Assembly (NCBI RefSeq): GCF_002795305.1 | Contig: NZ_PGGC01000060.1 | Coordinates: 1-64,000 of the forward strand | Length of the DNA: 64,000 nucleotides | Source: Aeromonas cavernicola | Lineage (GTDB): Bacteria > Pseudomonadota > Gammaproteobacteria > Enterobacterales > Aeromonadaceae | Direction of reading: 5' to 3' | Shown: positions 36,818-46,296 of the stretch, in pieces | How the letters are laid out: every line of letters begins with the position of its first letter | Numbering within the stretch: the first letter of the stretch is position 1 | The notes under the pieces: model-generated | Database searches by the model: none | Seen by the model: the letters and a program-made list of their open reading frames with translations, nothing else | What the model was told of the DNA's origin: nothing | Made by a program: the position numbers and the translations under genes

Positions 36818-37921
36818 TCAGCGCTCTAGCAGCGGTGCAGAGCGATAGCTCCACAGACCATAAGTGCGCAGCGCATCGCGGTAGATGCCGAGCAGTTCAC
36901 TGTCACTGGGGGTTGCCAACTCTGCTAGCGGCTTGTCGGGATAGCTGACACTCGCCACTTGGATCTTGGCGGGGCCGATTTGATCGCAGGCGATTTCAAG
37001 CAAGGTTTGGCCCCGCCGTACATGGCTGGCAGAGCTGACCAGGACCGCATAATCAATTTGGTGACGAGCAAGGGCATAAGCACTGTACAGGGCATTTTCC
37101 ACGGTGCTGGTGGCGTAGTTCTCTTCGATCAGGCGATCCCGAGCAATACCATGCTGGACCAGCCAGTCCGCCATCAGCTTGCCCTCGGTCTGGCGATTTT
37201 GCGGCACACCACCGCTCACAATGATCAATGCCTCTGGGTCCGCCTTGGCCAGCTCGAGCGTGGTCTGGAGCCGGCCCAGCAGGATCTTATCCATAGAGCC
37301 GTCAGGATTGAGGGCATAGCCCAAGGTGACGATGGCCCGCTTCCCTTCCTTTATCGCGTTAACTTGATCCTCGGTTAGCGCCGTTTGCAGCGGGGCCTTG
37401 GTCACGCGCTGCACGCGGGCAATGATCTCTTCGAGATCGGCCGCTCGGCCACTGTTGCGATTGGCGACGTTGGCCAGATAGGTCAGTGAGGCCGGCTGAT
37501 TACCACGGACCAGCTGCCAAATCGCCAGATAGCTGTTGATATCCAGATCATCAGGGGCCATGGCTTGGGCCTGTTCCAGCAAGGAGATGGCTCGGCTGAG
37601 GTTACCGTTATAGATCTGAGCATTGGCAGCGGAGATCAACAGATCGGTGCGATAAGGCTCCAGTTGATAGGCAGCCAGCAGCCTTTCAGTGACCAGCTCC
37701 ATATTACTGGGCATCTTAGCGGTAAATCCCGCGTGGGAAATTTTGGCGGGGGATTTGTAAATCTGCAGCGCCTCCCCCAGCAGCAGATCAACTGCTTGGC
37801 GTTTGCTGATAAGAGGGTTGAGGTCACTGCTGACCTGCATCGAACTTTCCGCCGCCAGCGTGGTGAGCGGCGCCAGTGCCAGTAGGCTGCTTAAGGTGAA
37901 GGCAATAAGAGCAGGTTTCAT
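36818..37921 (-). CDS. Exported TPR-DUF218 protein (ElyC/SanA/YdcF-like)
   Basis: This 367-aa protein has a signal peptide (to about TTLAAE), two or more TPR-like repeats in residues ~75-160 (YRTDLLISAANAQIYNGNL; SRAISLLEQAQAMAPDDLD), and a DUF218 domain from ~195 on (AIVTLGYALNPDGSM; LIIVSGGVPQNRQTEGKLM; AVLVSSASHVRRG). DUF218 proteins act in envelope or wall-precursor metabolism in E. coli (ElyC, SanA), but the activity is unclear. The TPR fusion suggests partner binding in the periplasm. Confidence 0.85.
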   Translation of the reverse strand: MKPALIAFTLSSLLALAPLTTLAAESSMQVSSDLNPLISKRQAVDLLLGEALQIYKSPAKISHAGFTAKMPSNMELVTERLLAAYQLEPYRTDLLISAANAQIYNGNLSRAISLLEQAQAMAPDDLDINSYLAIWQLVRGNQPASLTYLANVANRNSGRAADLEEIIARVQRVTKAPLQTALTEDQVNAIKEGKRAIVTLGYALNPDGSMDKILLGRLQTTLELAKADPEALIIVSGGVPQNRQTEGKLMADWLVQHGIARDRLIEENYATSTVENALYSAYALARHQIDYAVLVSSASHVRRGQTLLEIACDQIGPAKIQVASVSYPDKPLAELATPSDSELLGIYRDALRTYGLWSYRSAPLLER

Positions 37922-38251
37922 CAGTGATCCCTCATATAGGCTGCGATGTGGTGGTAACGAATATCAGCAATATTGTTATTTATCAACAGATTGGAGTGTA
38001 ACAGGAACGACAGGTACAAACTGTGAGCTCACCCAGTACCAGATGACGAAATATCGCACGGATGGCCCAGGTATCGCGGCCTCATTGCCTAATAGATTGG
38101 CCCACTGACTCGCAGGCCGAGAAGAACAAGGGTTATCTCTATCGTTAATATGCCCGAGCCAATCGCAGGGATGGGCTCGGGCGTGGTGGGGAGCCGCCGT
38201 GGTGGGGGAGGGGCGCAGTGCGGCGGTTAAACCATGCTTGGCCAGCCAGAG
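37922..38251. other. 330-bp gene-free spacer between DUF218 gene and rnk
   Basis: I see no gene here. It contains a perfect CCCGAGCC/GGCTCGGG hairpin with a 13-nt loop (38152-38180) just past the rnk stop, which has no T-run on either strand and could be a weak terminator or RNA-stability element. The left part holds the promoter of the DUF218 gene (AT-rich stretch around 37960-38000). Confidence 0.5.
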
Positions 38252-38647
38252 TTAACGGTGCAGCTCGCCAGCACGCTCAGGTTGATAGACCACTTCCAGA
38301 ATCTCGACCTGGATCTTGCGGCCAGCAGGGCCGGGCCACGCGATGCTATCGCCGACTTTCAAACCCAGTAGTGCGCTACCCACGGGGGCCAGCACCGAGA
38401 TTTTGGACTCATCCCCTTGGGCATCTTTCGGGTAGACCAGCGTCAGGCAAAATTCATTGCCATTGTTGGGCATCTTAAAACGCACGGTGCTGTTCATGGT
38501 CACCACGTCCGGCGGTATGTCGGCCGGTTCACGCATCTCGGCGCGATCAAGCTCCTCTTGCAGGGCCTGATGCTGCGGATGGTTGCCCAGCAGCTGTTCG
38601 ATGCGATCTAGGTCGAGGCTGGAGATCACCAGATGAGGTCGTTGCAT
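38252..38647 (-). CDS. rnk: Rnk, regulator of nucleoside diphosphate kinase (GreA/GreB-like)
   Basis: This 131-aa protein has the Rnk layout: a short N-terminal helical arm (LVISSLDLDRIEQLL) and a C-terminal FKBP-like GreA/B domain (VVTMNSTVRFK; FCLTLVYPKDAQGDESKISV; LAPVGSALLGLKVGDSI). Rnk binds RNA polymerase without cleaving transcripts. The ATG 38647 (MQRPHLVISS) follows AAGGAA and matches the family start; the open frame reaches 38734. It is a single gene. Confidence 0.93.
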   Translation of the reverse strand: MQRPHLVISSLDLDRIEQLLGNHPQHQALQEELDRAEMREPADIPPDVVTMNSTVRFKMPNNGNEFCLTLVYPKDAQGDESKISVLAPVGSALLGLKVGDSIAWPGPAGRKIQVEILEVVYQPERAGELHR

Positions 38648-39003
38648 AACAGATTCCTTATCAAAGAGTTGCGCAACCAGCATGTCGATCATGCCGGTCG
38701 CAGAGGTGTCGAATAAAAAAACGTTCGAAAACACGAAGCCCCCTATCTACTCGCGATCTGGGGCGAGGAAGGAGGCTCAACTGGGTGTGAGCGGGTGTGA
38801 TAAAATCGTGAGCGCTTTCATGGGGATAACATAACCATTCCCGCTAGCCTTGGCAACCTGCTTGGGGGCGACCTGGTGCACGCCATGACTGGTCTGAGGT
38901 CCGGTCTAGCTATCGCGAGATGCGATAGCGCCAAATGGCTTCAATACGGCGCCGCGATAACAAGGCTTGCCTGACTTGGGCAAAGACCTGCAGGCAAAAA
39001 CAC
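38648..39003. other. 356-bp gene-free spacer upstream of rnk
   Basis: This spacer likely holds the rnk promoter. It contains one perfect 8-bp inverted repeat with a 5-nt loop (GCTATCGC/GCGATAGC, 38909-38929) without a T-run. I see no gene. Confidence 0.45.
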
Positions 39004-39693
39004 TCAGTCAAAAAAGTCGCGCAAATCCAAGGTTTGATAGTCCGTTAACTGTAACCAAGGCAGCTCGCTCGGTTGCGCTTGCAGGGTCACGGTCATCCGG
39101 TAGCTGCGATAGCCATCCAAGCTGGCGGACTCCACCACCAGCGGGATCTGCCATTGGTCTGACCAAAGCACCCGTGTACGTTGCTTGCCTGCCTGCTGTT
39201 GATACCAACGAGCCCCCGCTGGGGCGGCCTCATCTAATGGGGTCATCTGTTGCAGTAGCGCGGGGTTAATCAGATAACGAATCCGTTGCCAGTCGGGGGT
39301 AAAGGCCACTTGGCCATACTCCTCTGCGGGCACCTCGACCAATTGTCGGTGCCACTGGTCGGCATAACGCAGCTGTACCTCCCCAGCCTCACTGTGGGTG
39401 ACCCAGCGTGCGGCCATCTGATGGGTAAAGTGTTTGTGGCCAGGTTTGGCATCATGGGCCGCGTGGTAGGCCCGCGCCAGCACAATGGGAATGAGCCGTT
39501 GGCTCCAGACCTGGGCGCCCACACGCAGCCATTTTTCACGCCACTCCTGCTGTTTCACGACGCCGTCGCTGCCGGTCACGCTGTCCACGTAGTGGATCCG
39601 AGCTGCCAGATCCGGCGGGGTCGGGGCGGCATGCAGTTCCATCACCAGCAGGGCGCTTAGCAGCCATAACCATAGTTGGGGTCTTATCATCAT
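39004..39693 (-). CDS. Exported protein of unknown function, third gene of phosphatase operon
   Basis: A 229-aa precursor with a signal peptide (LWLWLLSALLVMELHA). I recognise no family. The mature part contains YVDSVTGSDGVVKQQEWREKWLR, several Trp/Arg-rich segments and a beta-rich C-terminus (YRSYRMTVTLQAQ). The position 56 bp after a tandem pair of alkaline phosphatase genes on the same strand suggests it works with them, perhaps as a periplasmic or outer-membrane lipoprotein-like partner, but this is inference. Confidence 0.8.
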   Translation of the reverse strand: MMIRPQLWLWLLSALLVMELHAAPTPPDLAARIHYVDSVTGSDGVVKQQEWREKWLRVGAQVWSQRLIPIVLARAYHAAHDAKPGHKHFTHQMAARWVTHSEAGEVQLRYADQWHRQLVEVPAEEYGQVAFTPDWQRIRYLINPALLQQMTPLDEAAPAGARWYQQQAGKQRTRVLWSDQWQIPLVVESASLDGYRSYRMTVTLQAQPSELPWLQLTDYQTLDLRDFFD

Positions 39694-39748
39694 CTGTCGC
39701 TCTTTGGGTGAGCAGGGGCCCAGCGTTGCCGTGCTGGGCCCTCGCACC

Positions 39749-41143
39749 TTACAGGCCGAGCGCCTCCCGTAACTTGGTAAAGACGTGGGTGTTATCCAGC
39801 GTGCCCTTGAAGCGGTTGCTACCGGCCCCATCGGCAAACAACATCACATCGCCGCCACCGTGGGTCTCTGAGCCCAATTTGACGCCGGTCTCCTGTTTGT
39901 AGTCGTCGGCCATCACCTGATCGCTGGTGAGGGTCGCTCTGACATCAGAGCGGTTAGGGCCGTTACCAAACACCAAGGTGGTAAAGGGTTTGCCATCCAC
40001 ATCGTTTTGGGTCGAACCATCGCTGTTTTTCACCAGATCCAGCACCGGATTGCCCTTGGCGGAGTAGCCGTTAATGGTCATGGTGTGGTCGTGGTCGGCG
40101 GTGACCACAATCAAGGTGTCGGCCAGATTGACCTTAGCCAGCGCCGTTTTAACGGCATTATCCAGCGCCACGGCATCGGTGAGTGAGCGCTTGGCGTTAG
40201 TGGCGTGCAGGGCGTGGTCGATGCGCCCCCCTTCTACCATCAGGAAGTAGCCTTGGCTGTTTTGGCTGAGTAGGTCGATCGCCTTGGCGGTCATCTCAGA
40301 GAGCGACGGCTGGCTGCTGGCGGCGCCCTTAGCGACCCGATCCAGCTCGTAATCGAGGTGTGAGGTGGTGCTAAATAGGCCGAGTACCTTGCCGCCGGTG
40401 ACGGTCGCCAGTTCATCCTTGGTGGTGACATAGCGATAGCCCTGCGCCTTGAGCTCAGCGGTTAAGTCGCGGCCATCAGCGCGCCCCTTCTTATTGCTGG
40501 TGCTATAGGGCGTCCAGTGGTTAGCACCGCCCCCCATCAACACATCGACCCCATCTTGCAGTGCCGGGTTAAAGCCTGCGCCGCCGGGCACTGCCTGCTC
40601 GGCGATAGCGTAGGCGGCATCACGATGGCAGATGTGGGCATAGGTGGCTGCTGGGGTGGCGTGGGTCAGCTCGGTGGTGGTGACGGCGCCGACCGACTTA
40701 CCCGCTGCCTTGGCCAGTTCAAGAAGGGTGGACACTGGCTTGCCGTTGTCGCTGGCGCAGTTGTTGACGCCCTTGTTGCCGTTAACATCCTTTCCGGGCG
40801 CGACCGCTTTGGTGTCGCTGCTCATGGCGATCACCTCGTTATTCATCTTGACGCCGGTGGTGTAGGCCGCCATGGAGGGCGCCGAGTCAGTGGTCTGGGC
40901 ATCGTTGGAGAAGGTCTTGATGCGAGCGCTGTAGGGCAGCTTCATCATCTCCAGATTACCCTCTTCGCCGGTCTTGAACAGGCGAGCGGCGGTGAGCACG
41001 GTGGGCCCCATACCATCGCCAATAAACAGAATGACGTTTTTAGCGTTGCCAGCGTGTGCTTGGCTAACGGAGCCCAGCGCGCAGAGCAGGGCGGTGCATA
41101 TTAAGGACTTGGTCAGGGTGGTTGGCATGATTAGTTTCATCAA
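39749..41143 (-). CDS. Alkaline phosphatase, exported
   Basis: This 464-aa phosphomonoesterase has a signal peptide (to about SQAHAG). The catalytic serine lies in TTDSAPSMAAYTTGV near residue 86; the metal-binding residues are visible in VEGGRIDHALH, VTADHDHT and SETHGGGDVMLFA. It is of the Vibrio/Shewanella-like PhoA branch rather than E. coli PhoA. ATG 41143 or the next ATG could be the start. It lies 8 bp after the paralogue and 56 bp before the unknown exported protein, forming a three-gene operon with an upstream Pho-box-like promoter. Confidence 0.95.
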   Translation of the reverse strand: MMKLIMPTTLTKSLICTALLCALGSVSQAHAGNAKNVILFIGDGMGPTVLTAARLFKTGEEGNLEMMKLPYSARIKTFSNDAQTTDSAPSMAAYTTGVKMNNEVIAMSSDTKAVAPGKDVNGNKGVNNCASDNGKPVSTLLELAKAAGKSVGAVTTTELTHATPAATYAHICHRDAAYAIAEQAVPGGAGFNPALQDGVDVLMGGGANHWTPYSTSNKKGRADGRDLTAELKAQGYRYVTTKDELATVTGGKVLGLFSTTSHLDYELDRVAKGAASSQPSLSEMTAKAIDLLSQNSQGYFLMVEGGRIDHALHATNAKRSLTDAVALDNAVKTALAKVNLADTLIVVTADHDHTMTINGYSAKGNPVLDLVKNSDGSTQNDVDGKPFTTLVFGNGPNRSDVRATLTSDQVMADDYKQETGVKLGSETHGGGDVMLFADGAGSNRFKGTLDNTHVFTKLREALGL

Positions 41144-41151
41144 TGGGTTCC

Positions 41152-42552
41152 TTACAGCTTGGCGACGGCTTTGAGCTTGGCGAAAACAGCGGTGTTATCG
41201 AGGGAGCCATGGAAACGGTCGGCCCCTTGGCCGATGGCACTGAGGAAGACATCCGTGCCACCGTGGGTTTCGTTGCCGATCTCACCCACCTTGACCACCA
41301 CCTCTTGGTGATAGTCATTGGCCGAGACGGTGGCATCATCGAGCGGAGCGACGCTGCTGCGTGGGCCATCCACTCGGTTGTAGCCATTACCAAAGCCAAG
41401 GATGGTGTAGGGCATCCCATCACTGTCCTTGCTCGGCTCGCCAGTTTCATAGTTTTTCACCAGCCCCAGTACGCCGGGATTGGTGGCGGTGGTTTTGCCG
41501 GTGCGTTTGGCATAGCCATTGAGAACTAGGGTGTGGTCATGGTCGGCGGTGACCACGATCAGGGTGTTTTTCAGCTCAGGATCGCTCTTTTTCACCTCAT
41601 CAATGGTCGCTTTGATGGCGTTGTCAAAGGCTAAGGTGTCGTGCAGGGCCCGCTTGGCGTTGGTGTCGTGCAGAGCGTGGTCGATCCGTCCCCCTTCGAC
41701 CATCAGGAAGTAGCCTTTTTTGTTGCTTTTAAGCTGTTTGATGGCAGCCAAGGTCATCTGGGTGAGCGAGGGCTCACTGGCGGGGCGATCAAGGTCATAT
41801 TTGAGGTGACTCGAACTAAACAGCCCCAGCAATGGCTTGCCGCTGGCCGCTTTACTCAGCTCATCGGCGTTGCTGACAAATTGGTAGCCGTTGGCCTTCA
41901 TTTCGTTGATCAGGTTGCGGCCATCCTCCCGCTTGCCTTTGTCGGCTAGCGGCAGAAAGTGGCGGCTGCCGCCGCCGAGCACCACATCCACCCCTTTTTT
42001 CAGGGCAGGATTAAAGCCTGCCCCGCCTTGGACCAGCTGGACGGCAATCTCATTTTCCAAGTCGCGGTTGCACAGATGGGCATAGGTAGCAGCAGGGGTT
42101 GCGTGAGTCACTCGGGTGGTGGTGACGATACCAGTGCCGCGTCCTGCCGCCTTGGCCAGCTCCAGCAAGGTGGTGGCCGGTTTGCCGGCACTCTTGCTGC
42201 AATCGCTCTCATACGTAGCATCGCTGTTCATGCTGATGACGCCGTTGTTGCTCTTGACCCCAGTCATATAGGCCGACATGGAGGGGGCTGAGTCAGTCAC
42301 TTGCGCATCGTGGGAAAACGTCTTGATAAAGGCGGTCTCAGGCAGGGTATCTATGGTGAGGCTGCCCTCTTCCCCCACGCCATAGATGCGGGCGGCGGTC
42401 AGGGTATTGAGGCCCATGCCATCACCGAGGAAAAAGATCACGTTAGTGGGCTGAGAGTTGCCGGGTTTGGTGGCATCGTTATCGTTCTTTGAATTGCAGC
42501 CGCTCGCCAATATGGCGCTGATCATCACGGCAATACCTGCCAGTTTGTTCAT
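41152..42552 (-). CDS. Alkaline phosphatase, lipoprotein paralogue
   Basis: This 466-aa protein is a paralogue of the downstream phosphatase (long identical stretches such as VEGGRIDHALH, TADHDHT and NETHGGTDVFL) but begins with a lipoprotein signal peptide (lipobox ILASGC, Cys ~19). The catalytic motif is VTDSAPSMSAYMTG. The two are about 9 bp apart, consistent with an old tandem duplication in which one copy is membrane-anchored and one is released. A three-repeat Pho-box-like array lies 47-75 bp upstream. Confidence 0.95.
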   Translation of the reverse strand: MNKLAGIAVMISAILASGCNSKNDNDATKPGNSQPTNVIFFLGDGMGLNTLTAARIYGVGEEGSLTIDTLPETAFIKTFSHDAQVTDSAPSMSAYMTGVKSNNGVISMNSDATYESDCSKSAGKPATTLLELAKAAGRGTGIVTTTRVTHATPAATYAHLCNRDLENEIAVQLVQGGAGFNPALKKGVDVVLGGGSRHFLPLADKGKREDGRNLINEMKANGYQFVSNADELSKAASGKPLLGLFSSSHLKYDLDRPASEPSLTQMTLAAIKQLKSNKKGYFLMVEGGRIDHALHDTNAKRALHDTLAFDNAIKATIDEVKKSDPELKNTLIVVTADHDHTLVLNGYAKRTGKTTATNPGVLGLVKNYETGEPSKDSDGMPYTILGFGNGYNRVDGPRSSVAPLDDATVSANDYHQEVVVKVGEIGNETHGGTDVFLSAIGQGADRFHGSLDNTAVFAKLKAVAKL

Positions 42553-42598
42553 TAAGGTTCGCTCCTTGTAAAACCTGAGCGCAGCCTAGAGTGGGCGT

Positions 42599-42627
42599 AT
42601 GACGTTTTTAATGACAAAAAATGACAA
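42599..42627 (-). promoter_or_regulatory. Pho-box-like repeats upstream of the phosphatase operon
   Basis: Read on the minus strand, three GTCAT cores occur at successive spacings of 10 and 12 bp (TTGTCAT, TTGTCAT, ACGTCAT), close to the 11-bp periodicity of CTGTCAT repeats bound by PhoB. The two spacings sum to 22 bp, i.e. two helical turns. The A/T-rich inter-core bases also fit. The rest of the spacer to ylqF (to 42930) shows no gene. Confidence 0.55.
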
Positions 42628-42930
42628 TTCAGTGAACGGCGCTCACTCGGTGGCTAAAGGCGACGTGACAGGGTAATAACCTTCATCATCAAATACTTAT
42701 CTGCCATGGCGGCGCGTTACAGACGGCCATGGCCAACAAGATTGAGTGGGATAGGGTGGCTTGGTGGTTTGGCCTGTGCTCGCTAGAATGCCTGTCAAAT
42801 CGAGCAAAAGCAGGTAAACTGCGCCCCTTTCGAGCGCGGCTTGCCTGGTCGCTCCAGCGTCTATCTGCACGCGCCTACGGCTATCCCTCGCGCCCCGTGC
42901 CAGCGCCCATGCCAACAGAGAGTAACGGAT

Positions 42931-43875
42931 ATGTCCATCAACTGGTTCCCCGGTCATATGCACAAGGCCCGCAAAGAGATTGCCGAGGTCATGCCCCAGG
43001 TCGATGTCATCATCGAGATGCTCGACGCCCGCATCCCCTTTTCGAGCGAAAACCCGCTGGTGCCCGAGCTGCGCGCAGATACCCCAGTGATCAAGGTGCT
43101 GAACAAGGCGGATCTTGCTGACCCCGAGATCACCGCGCTATGGGTGGCCCATATGGAGCAAGAAAAAGGGATCAAGGCGCTGCCGCTGACCCAGCAGGAG
43201 CCGGAGAAGATCAAGCAACTGTTGACCCTCTGCCACGAGATGCTGCCGGAGCGCAATTTCGAGCTGCGCGGTGTGCGGGCGATGATCATGGGCATTCCCA
43301 ACGTGGGCAAATCGACCCTGATCAACACCTTAGCGGGGCGCACCATTGCCAAGACCGGCAACGAAGCGGGGGTCACCAAGTCGCAGCAGCGGATCAAACT
43401 CGATAATCATGTGATTTTGACCGATACCCCCGGATTTCTTTGGCCCAAGCTCAACCCACCGTCTTGTGGTTATCGCTTAGCCATCACCGCCGCGATCAAA
43501 GACACCGTGTATGACTATGCCGACATTGCCATGTTTGCCGCTGACTACTTCCTCAAGGCTTATCCTGAGCGGCTCAAAACGCGCTACCAGATCGATGAGT
43601 TGCCAGAGACCGAGCTCGAACTATTGGAATTGATTGCCCGCCAACGCGCCTTTATGCGCAAGGGCGGCTTGGCGGATCTGCACAAGGCCTCTGAGATCTT
43701 GGTCAACGAGTTTCGCAGCGGGTTGCTTGGGCGTATCTCGTTAGAAACCCCTGACATGGTGGCTGATGAGATCGTGGCGGCACAGGCCGACGCGGCGCAA
43801 AAAGCCCAAGAGAAAGCCGAGCGAGAGGCCGAGCGCCAAGCGCGGGCCCGCCGCAAATACGCGAAAAAACGCTAA
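42931..43875 (+). CDS. ylqF: Circularly permuted ribosome-assembly GTPase (YlqF/RbgA type)
   Basis: This 314-aa protein starts MSINWFPGHMHKARKEIAE and has the permuted GTPase motif order: NKADLAD (G4) near residue 58, then MGIPNVGKSTLIN (G1) near 122 and DTPGFLWPK (G3) near 169. RbgA-like proteins help assemble the 50S subunit; the proteobacterial role is by homology. The C-terminal tail is rich in A, E and R (coiled coil). ATG 42931 was chosen because the family begins with this sequence; the open frame extends upstream. Confidence 0.92.
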   Translation: MSINWFPGHMHKARKEIAEVMPQVDVIIEMLDARIPFSSENPLVPELRADTPVIKVLNKADLADPEITALWVAHMEQEKGIKALPLTQQEPEKIKQLLTLCHEMLPERNFELRGVRAMIMGIPNVGKSTLINTLAGRTIAKTGNEAGVTKSQQRIKLDNHVILTDTPGFLWPKLNPPSCGYRLAITAAIKDTVYDYADIAMFAADYFLKAYPERLKTRYQIDELPETELELLELIARQRAFMRKGGLADLHKASEILVNEFRSGLLGRISLETPDMVADEIVAAQADAAQKAQEKAEREAERQARARRKYAKKR

Positions 43876-44021
43876 ACCAAACGACGTAGCGCGGCCTGTT
43901 CTATCAGCAAGCCGCCACACGCCTTCCCTCGCTCAGCAAGCGGCCTATTGGGTCGCTTGTGCTATCTGGGCTGAGCAGCCGATAAAACGGGCCATTCGCT
44001 ATCCACTGGCCACCATAAAAA

Positions 44022-44042
44022 AGCCCGCCATGGCGGCGGGCT
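44022..44042 (-). terminator. Terminator after serA
   Basis: An AGCCCGCC/GGCGGGCT stem with 5-nt loop is followed on the minus strand by TTTTTTAT. It lies 30 bp past the serA stop. Confidence 0.85.
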
Positions 44043-44071
44043 GGTAACTGGTCGGCGTTAGACTTCTGCCA

Positions 44072-45304
44072 TCAATGGAGAATACGCGCCCGAATGGTGC
44101 CGTTGATCTCTTTGAGCTTGGCCAGTGCCTTCTCGCTGTGCTCGGTCTCCACATCAATGACCACATAACCAATCTGACTGCTGGTTTGCAGATATTGACC
44201 GGAGATGTTGATCCCCTCCTCGGCGAAGATCTGGTTGATCTGGTTCATCACGCCGGGCTGGTTACGGTGAATGTGCAGCAAGCGGCTGGAGCCTTTATGG
44301 CCAGGCAGGGAGACCTCTGGGAAGTTAACCGCAGACAGGGTCGAGCCGTTGTCAGAGTATTTCACCAGCTTATTGGCCACTTCCAGACCGATGTTCTCTT
44401 GTGCCTCTTGGGTCGAGCCACCGATATGGGGGGTCAGGATCACGTTGTCGAGGCCGCGCAGAGGGGTTAAGAACTCTTCATCGTTAGAGGTTGGCTCAAC
44501 CGGGAACACATCAATCGCCGCGCCGGAGAGGTGGCCACTTTTGATCACATCGGCCAAGGCGTCGATATCGACCACGGTGCCGCGAGAGGCGTTGATAAAG
44601 ATGGCGCCCGGTTTCATCATCCGCAGCTGTTCGGCACCAATAAGATCCTTGGTAGAGGGGGTCTCTGGCACGTGCAAACTGATGACATCAGACATATTGA
44701 GCAGCTCGGCCAGGGTCGGTACCTGGGTGGCATTGCCCAAGGAGAGCTTGTTCTCGATGTCGTAGTAGTAGACCTTCATGCCGATGCTCTCGGCGATGAT
44801 GCCAAGCTGAGTACCGATGTGGCCATAACCGATGATGCCGAGTTTTTTGCCCCGGGCTTCTACCGCGCGATTGGCCAGTTTTTCCCACACCCCACGGTGG
44901 CATTTGGCGTTCTTCTCTGGAATACCGCGGATCAGCAGCAAGATTTCACCCAGCACCAGTTCAGCAACAGAGCGGGTGTTAGAGAAGGGGGCGTTAAATA
45001 CGGGAATACCGCGCAGCTGGGCGGCGTCAAGGTTAACTTGGTTGGTGCCAATGCAGAAACAGCCGATGGCCACCAACTTACTGGCGGCATCCAGCACTTT
45101 TTCGGTCAGCTGGGTACGGGAGCGCAGGCCAACAAAATGCACGTCACGAATACGTTCGATCAACGCCTCTTCAGAGAGCGAGGTCTTGAGATACTCCACA
45201 CTGGTGTAACCTGCAGCGCGAAAGGTCTCTACTGTATTCGGGTGCACACCCTCCAGTAGCAGTACCTTAATTTTGTCCTTGTCCAGTGAAAACTTGGCGG
45301 TCAT
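44072..45304 (-). CDS. serA: D-3-phosphoglycerate dehydrogenase
   Basis: This 410-aa enzyme is the first step of serine synthesis and is feedback-inhibited by serine through its C-terminal ACT domain (VMNQINQIFAEEGINISGQYL near residue 350 on). The Rossmann motif GIIGYGHIGTQLG and the catalytic Arg/Glu/His region (NASRGTVVDIDAL; LTPHIGGSTQEAQENIG) are present. ATG 45304 follows GAGGGAT and gives the E. coli-like start; an upstream in-frame ATG adds 12 residues. It follows rpiA on the same strand. Confidence 0.98.
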   Translation of the reverse strand: MTAKFSLDKDKIKVLLLEGVHPNTVETFRAAGYTSVEYLKTSLSEEALIERIRDVHFVGLRSRTQLTEKVLDAASKLVAIGCFCIGTNQVNLDAAQLRGIPVFNAPFSNTRSVAELVLGEILLLIRGIPEKNAKCHRGVWEKLANRAVEARGKKLGIIGYGHIGTQLGIIAESIGMKVYYYDIENKLSLGNATQVPTLAELLNMSDVISLHVPETPSTKDLIGAEQLRMMKPGAIFINASRGTVVDIDALADVIKSGHLSGAAIDVFPVEPTSNDEEFLTPLRGLDNVILTPHIGGSTQEAQENIGLEVANKLVKYSDNGSTLSAVNFPEVSLPGHKGSSRLLHIHRNQPGVMNQINQIFAEEGINISGQYLQTSSQIGYVVIDVETEHSEKALAKLKEINGTIRARILH

Positions 45305-45472
45305 GACGATCCCTCTGTGTATGAATATGTGTGCAAGCATGTTGTGCGAAGAAGAGCGTAAAGTAGCAAAAACGTTTGGCAGAGGGAATATTTGTGACGA
45401 AAGCCAATTTTTTTTAAGTTTTCAACGATAGTTATAAATGAGAGGGTGTAAGGTATTGAGGTATAAATAAAA

Positions 45473-45493
45473 ACGGCGTCATAAGACGCCGTC
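45473..45493 (-). terminator. Terminator after rpiA
   Basis: An ACGGCGTC/GACGCCGT stem with a 4-nt loop, followed by TTTTTAT on the minus strand, lies 20 bp past the rpiA stop. It separates rpiA from serA. Confidence 0.85.
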
Positions 45494-45510
45494 ATCATCA
45501 CCGAGCAATA

Positions 45511-46164
45511 TTATTGGCTGACGACCCCATCTGGGGTGCCAATCAACACAACATCAGCGCCACGGTGGGCGAACAGACCGTTGGTTACCACGCCAACAAT
45601 GCTGTTGAGCTTTACTTCCAGCCCTTTGGCGTCGGTGATGGCCATCCCCTTCACATCCAGAATATAGTTGCCATTATCGGTCACCACGCCTTCGCGCCAG
45701 ACCGGATTGCCACCTAATTTTCTGATCTCGCGGGCCACGTATTCACGGGCCATGGGGATCACTTCAACCGGCAACGGGAAGTGGCCCAGCACAGGGACTG
45801 TCTTGGTGTTATCGATGATACAGATAAATTTATCTGCCACGGCCGCAACGATTTTCTCGCGGGTCAGGGCTGCGCCGCCGCCTTTGATCATGTCGCGGGT
45901 TGCGTTGATCTCATCGGCACCATCGACATAGACAGAGAGGGTGTCAATGTCGTTGAGATCATACACCCTGATCCCCAGCCCCTTGAGGCGCTCAGTGGAT
46001 GCAACTGAACTGGATACCGCCCCCTTGATCTCATCCTTCATGGTCGCTAACGCGTCGATGAAGTGGTTAACGGTCGAGCCAGTGCCCACCCCGACCAAGG
46101 TGCCGGGAACTACATACTTGAGCGCAGCCCAACCGGCCGCCTTCTTCATTTCATCTTGAGTCAT
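45511..46164 (-). CDS. rpiA: Ribose-5-phosphate isomerase A
   Basis: This 217-aa enzyme interconverts ribose-5-phosphate and ribulose-5-phosphate. The motifs [16 protein letters not shown] (phosphate loop), [10 protein letters not shown] and [14 protein letters not shown] are intact. ATG 46164 ([11 protein letters not shown]) is the E. coli-like start. Its pathway partner tkt is elsewhere in this window (7598), but they are not linked in an operon. serA follows on the same strand after a terminator. Confidence 0.98.
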   Translation of the reverse strand: MTQDEMKKAAGWAALKYVVPGTLVGVGTGSTVNHFIDALATMKDEIKGAVSSSVASTERLKGLGIRVYDLNDIDTLSVYVDGADEINATRDMIKGGGAALTREKIVAAVADKFICIIDNTKTVPVLGHFPLPVEVIPMAREYVAREIRKLGGNPVWREGVVTDNGNYILDVKGMAITDAKGLEVKLNSIVGVVTNGLFAHRGADVVLIGTPDGVVSQ

Positions 46165-46296
46165 GATCGATCCTTTGGCTAAAAGCGGGCGCATTATACA
46201 ACCATCGGCAGCGGAGCGACCACAGGGCTCACGTCGCGCGCTAAAAATGTAAATCGTTTGCTAGTTTAGGGGACACAGGCCCATGGCGGGGAGCTG

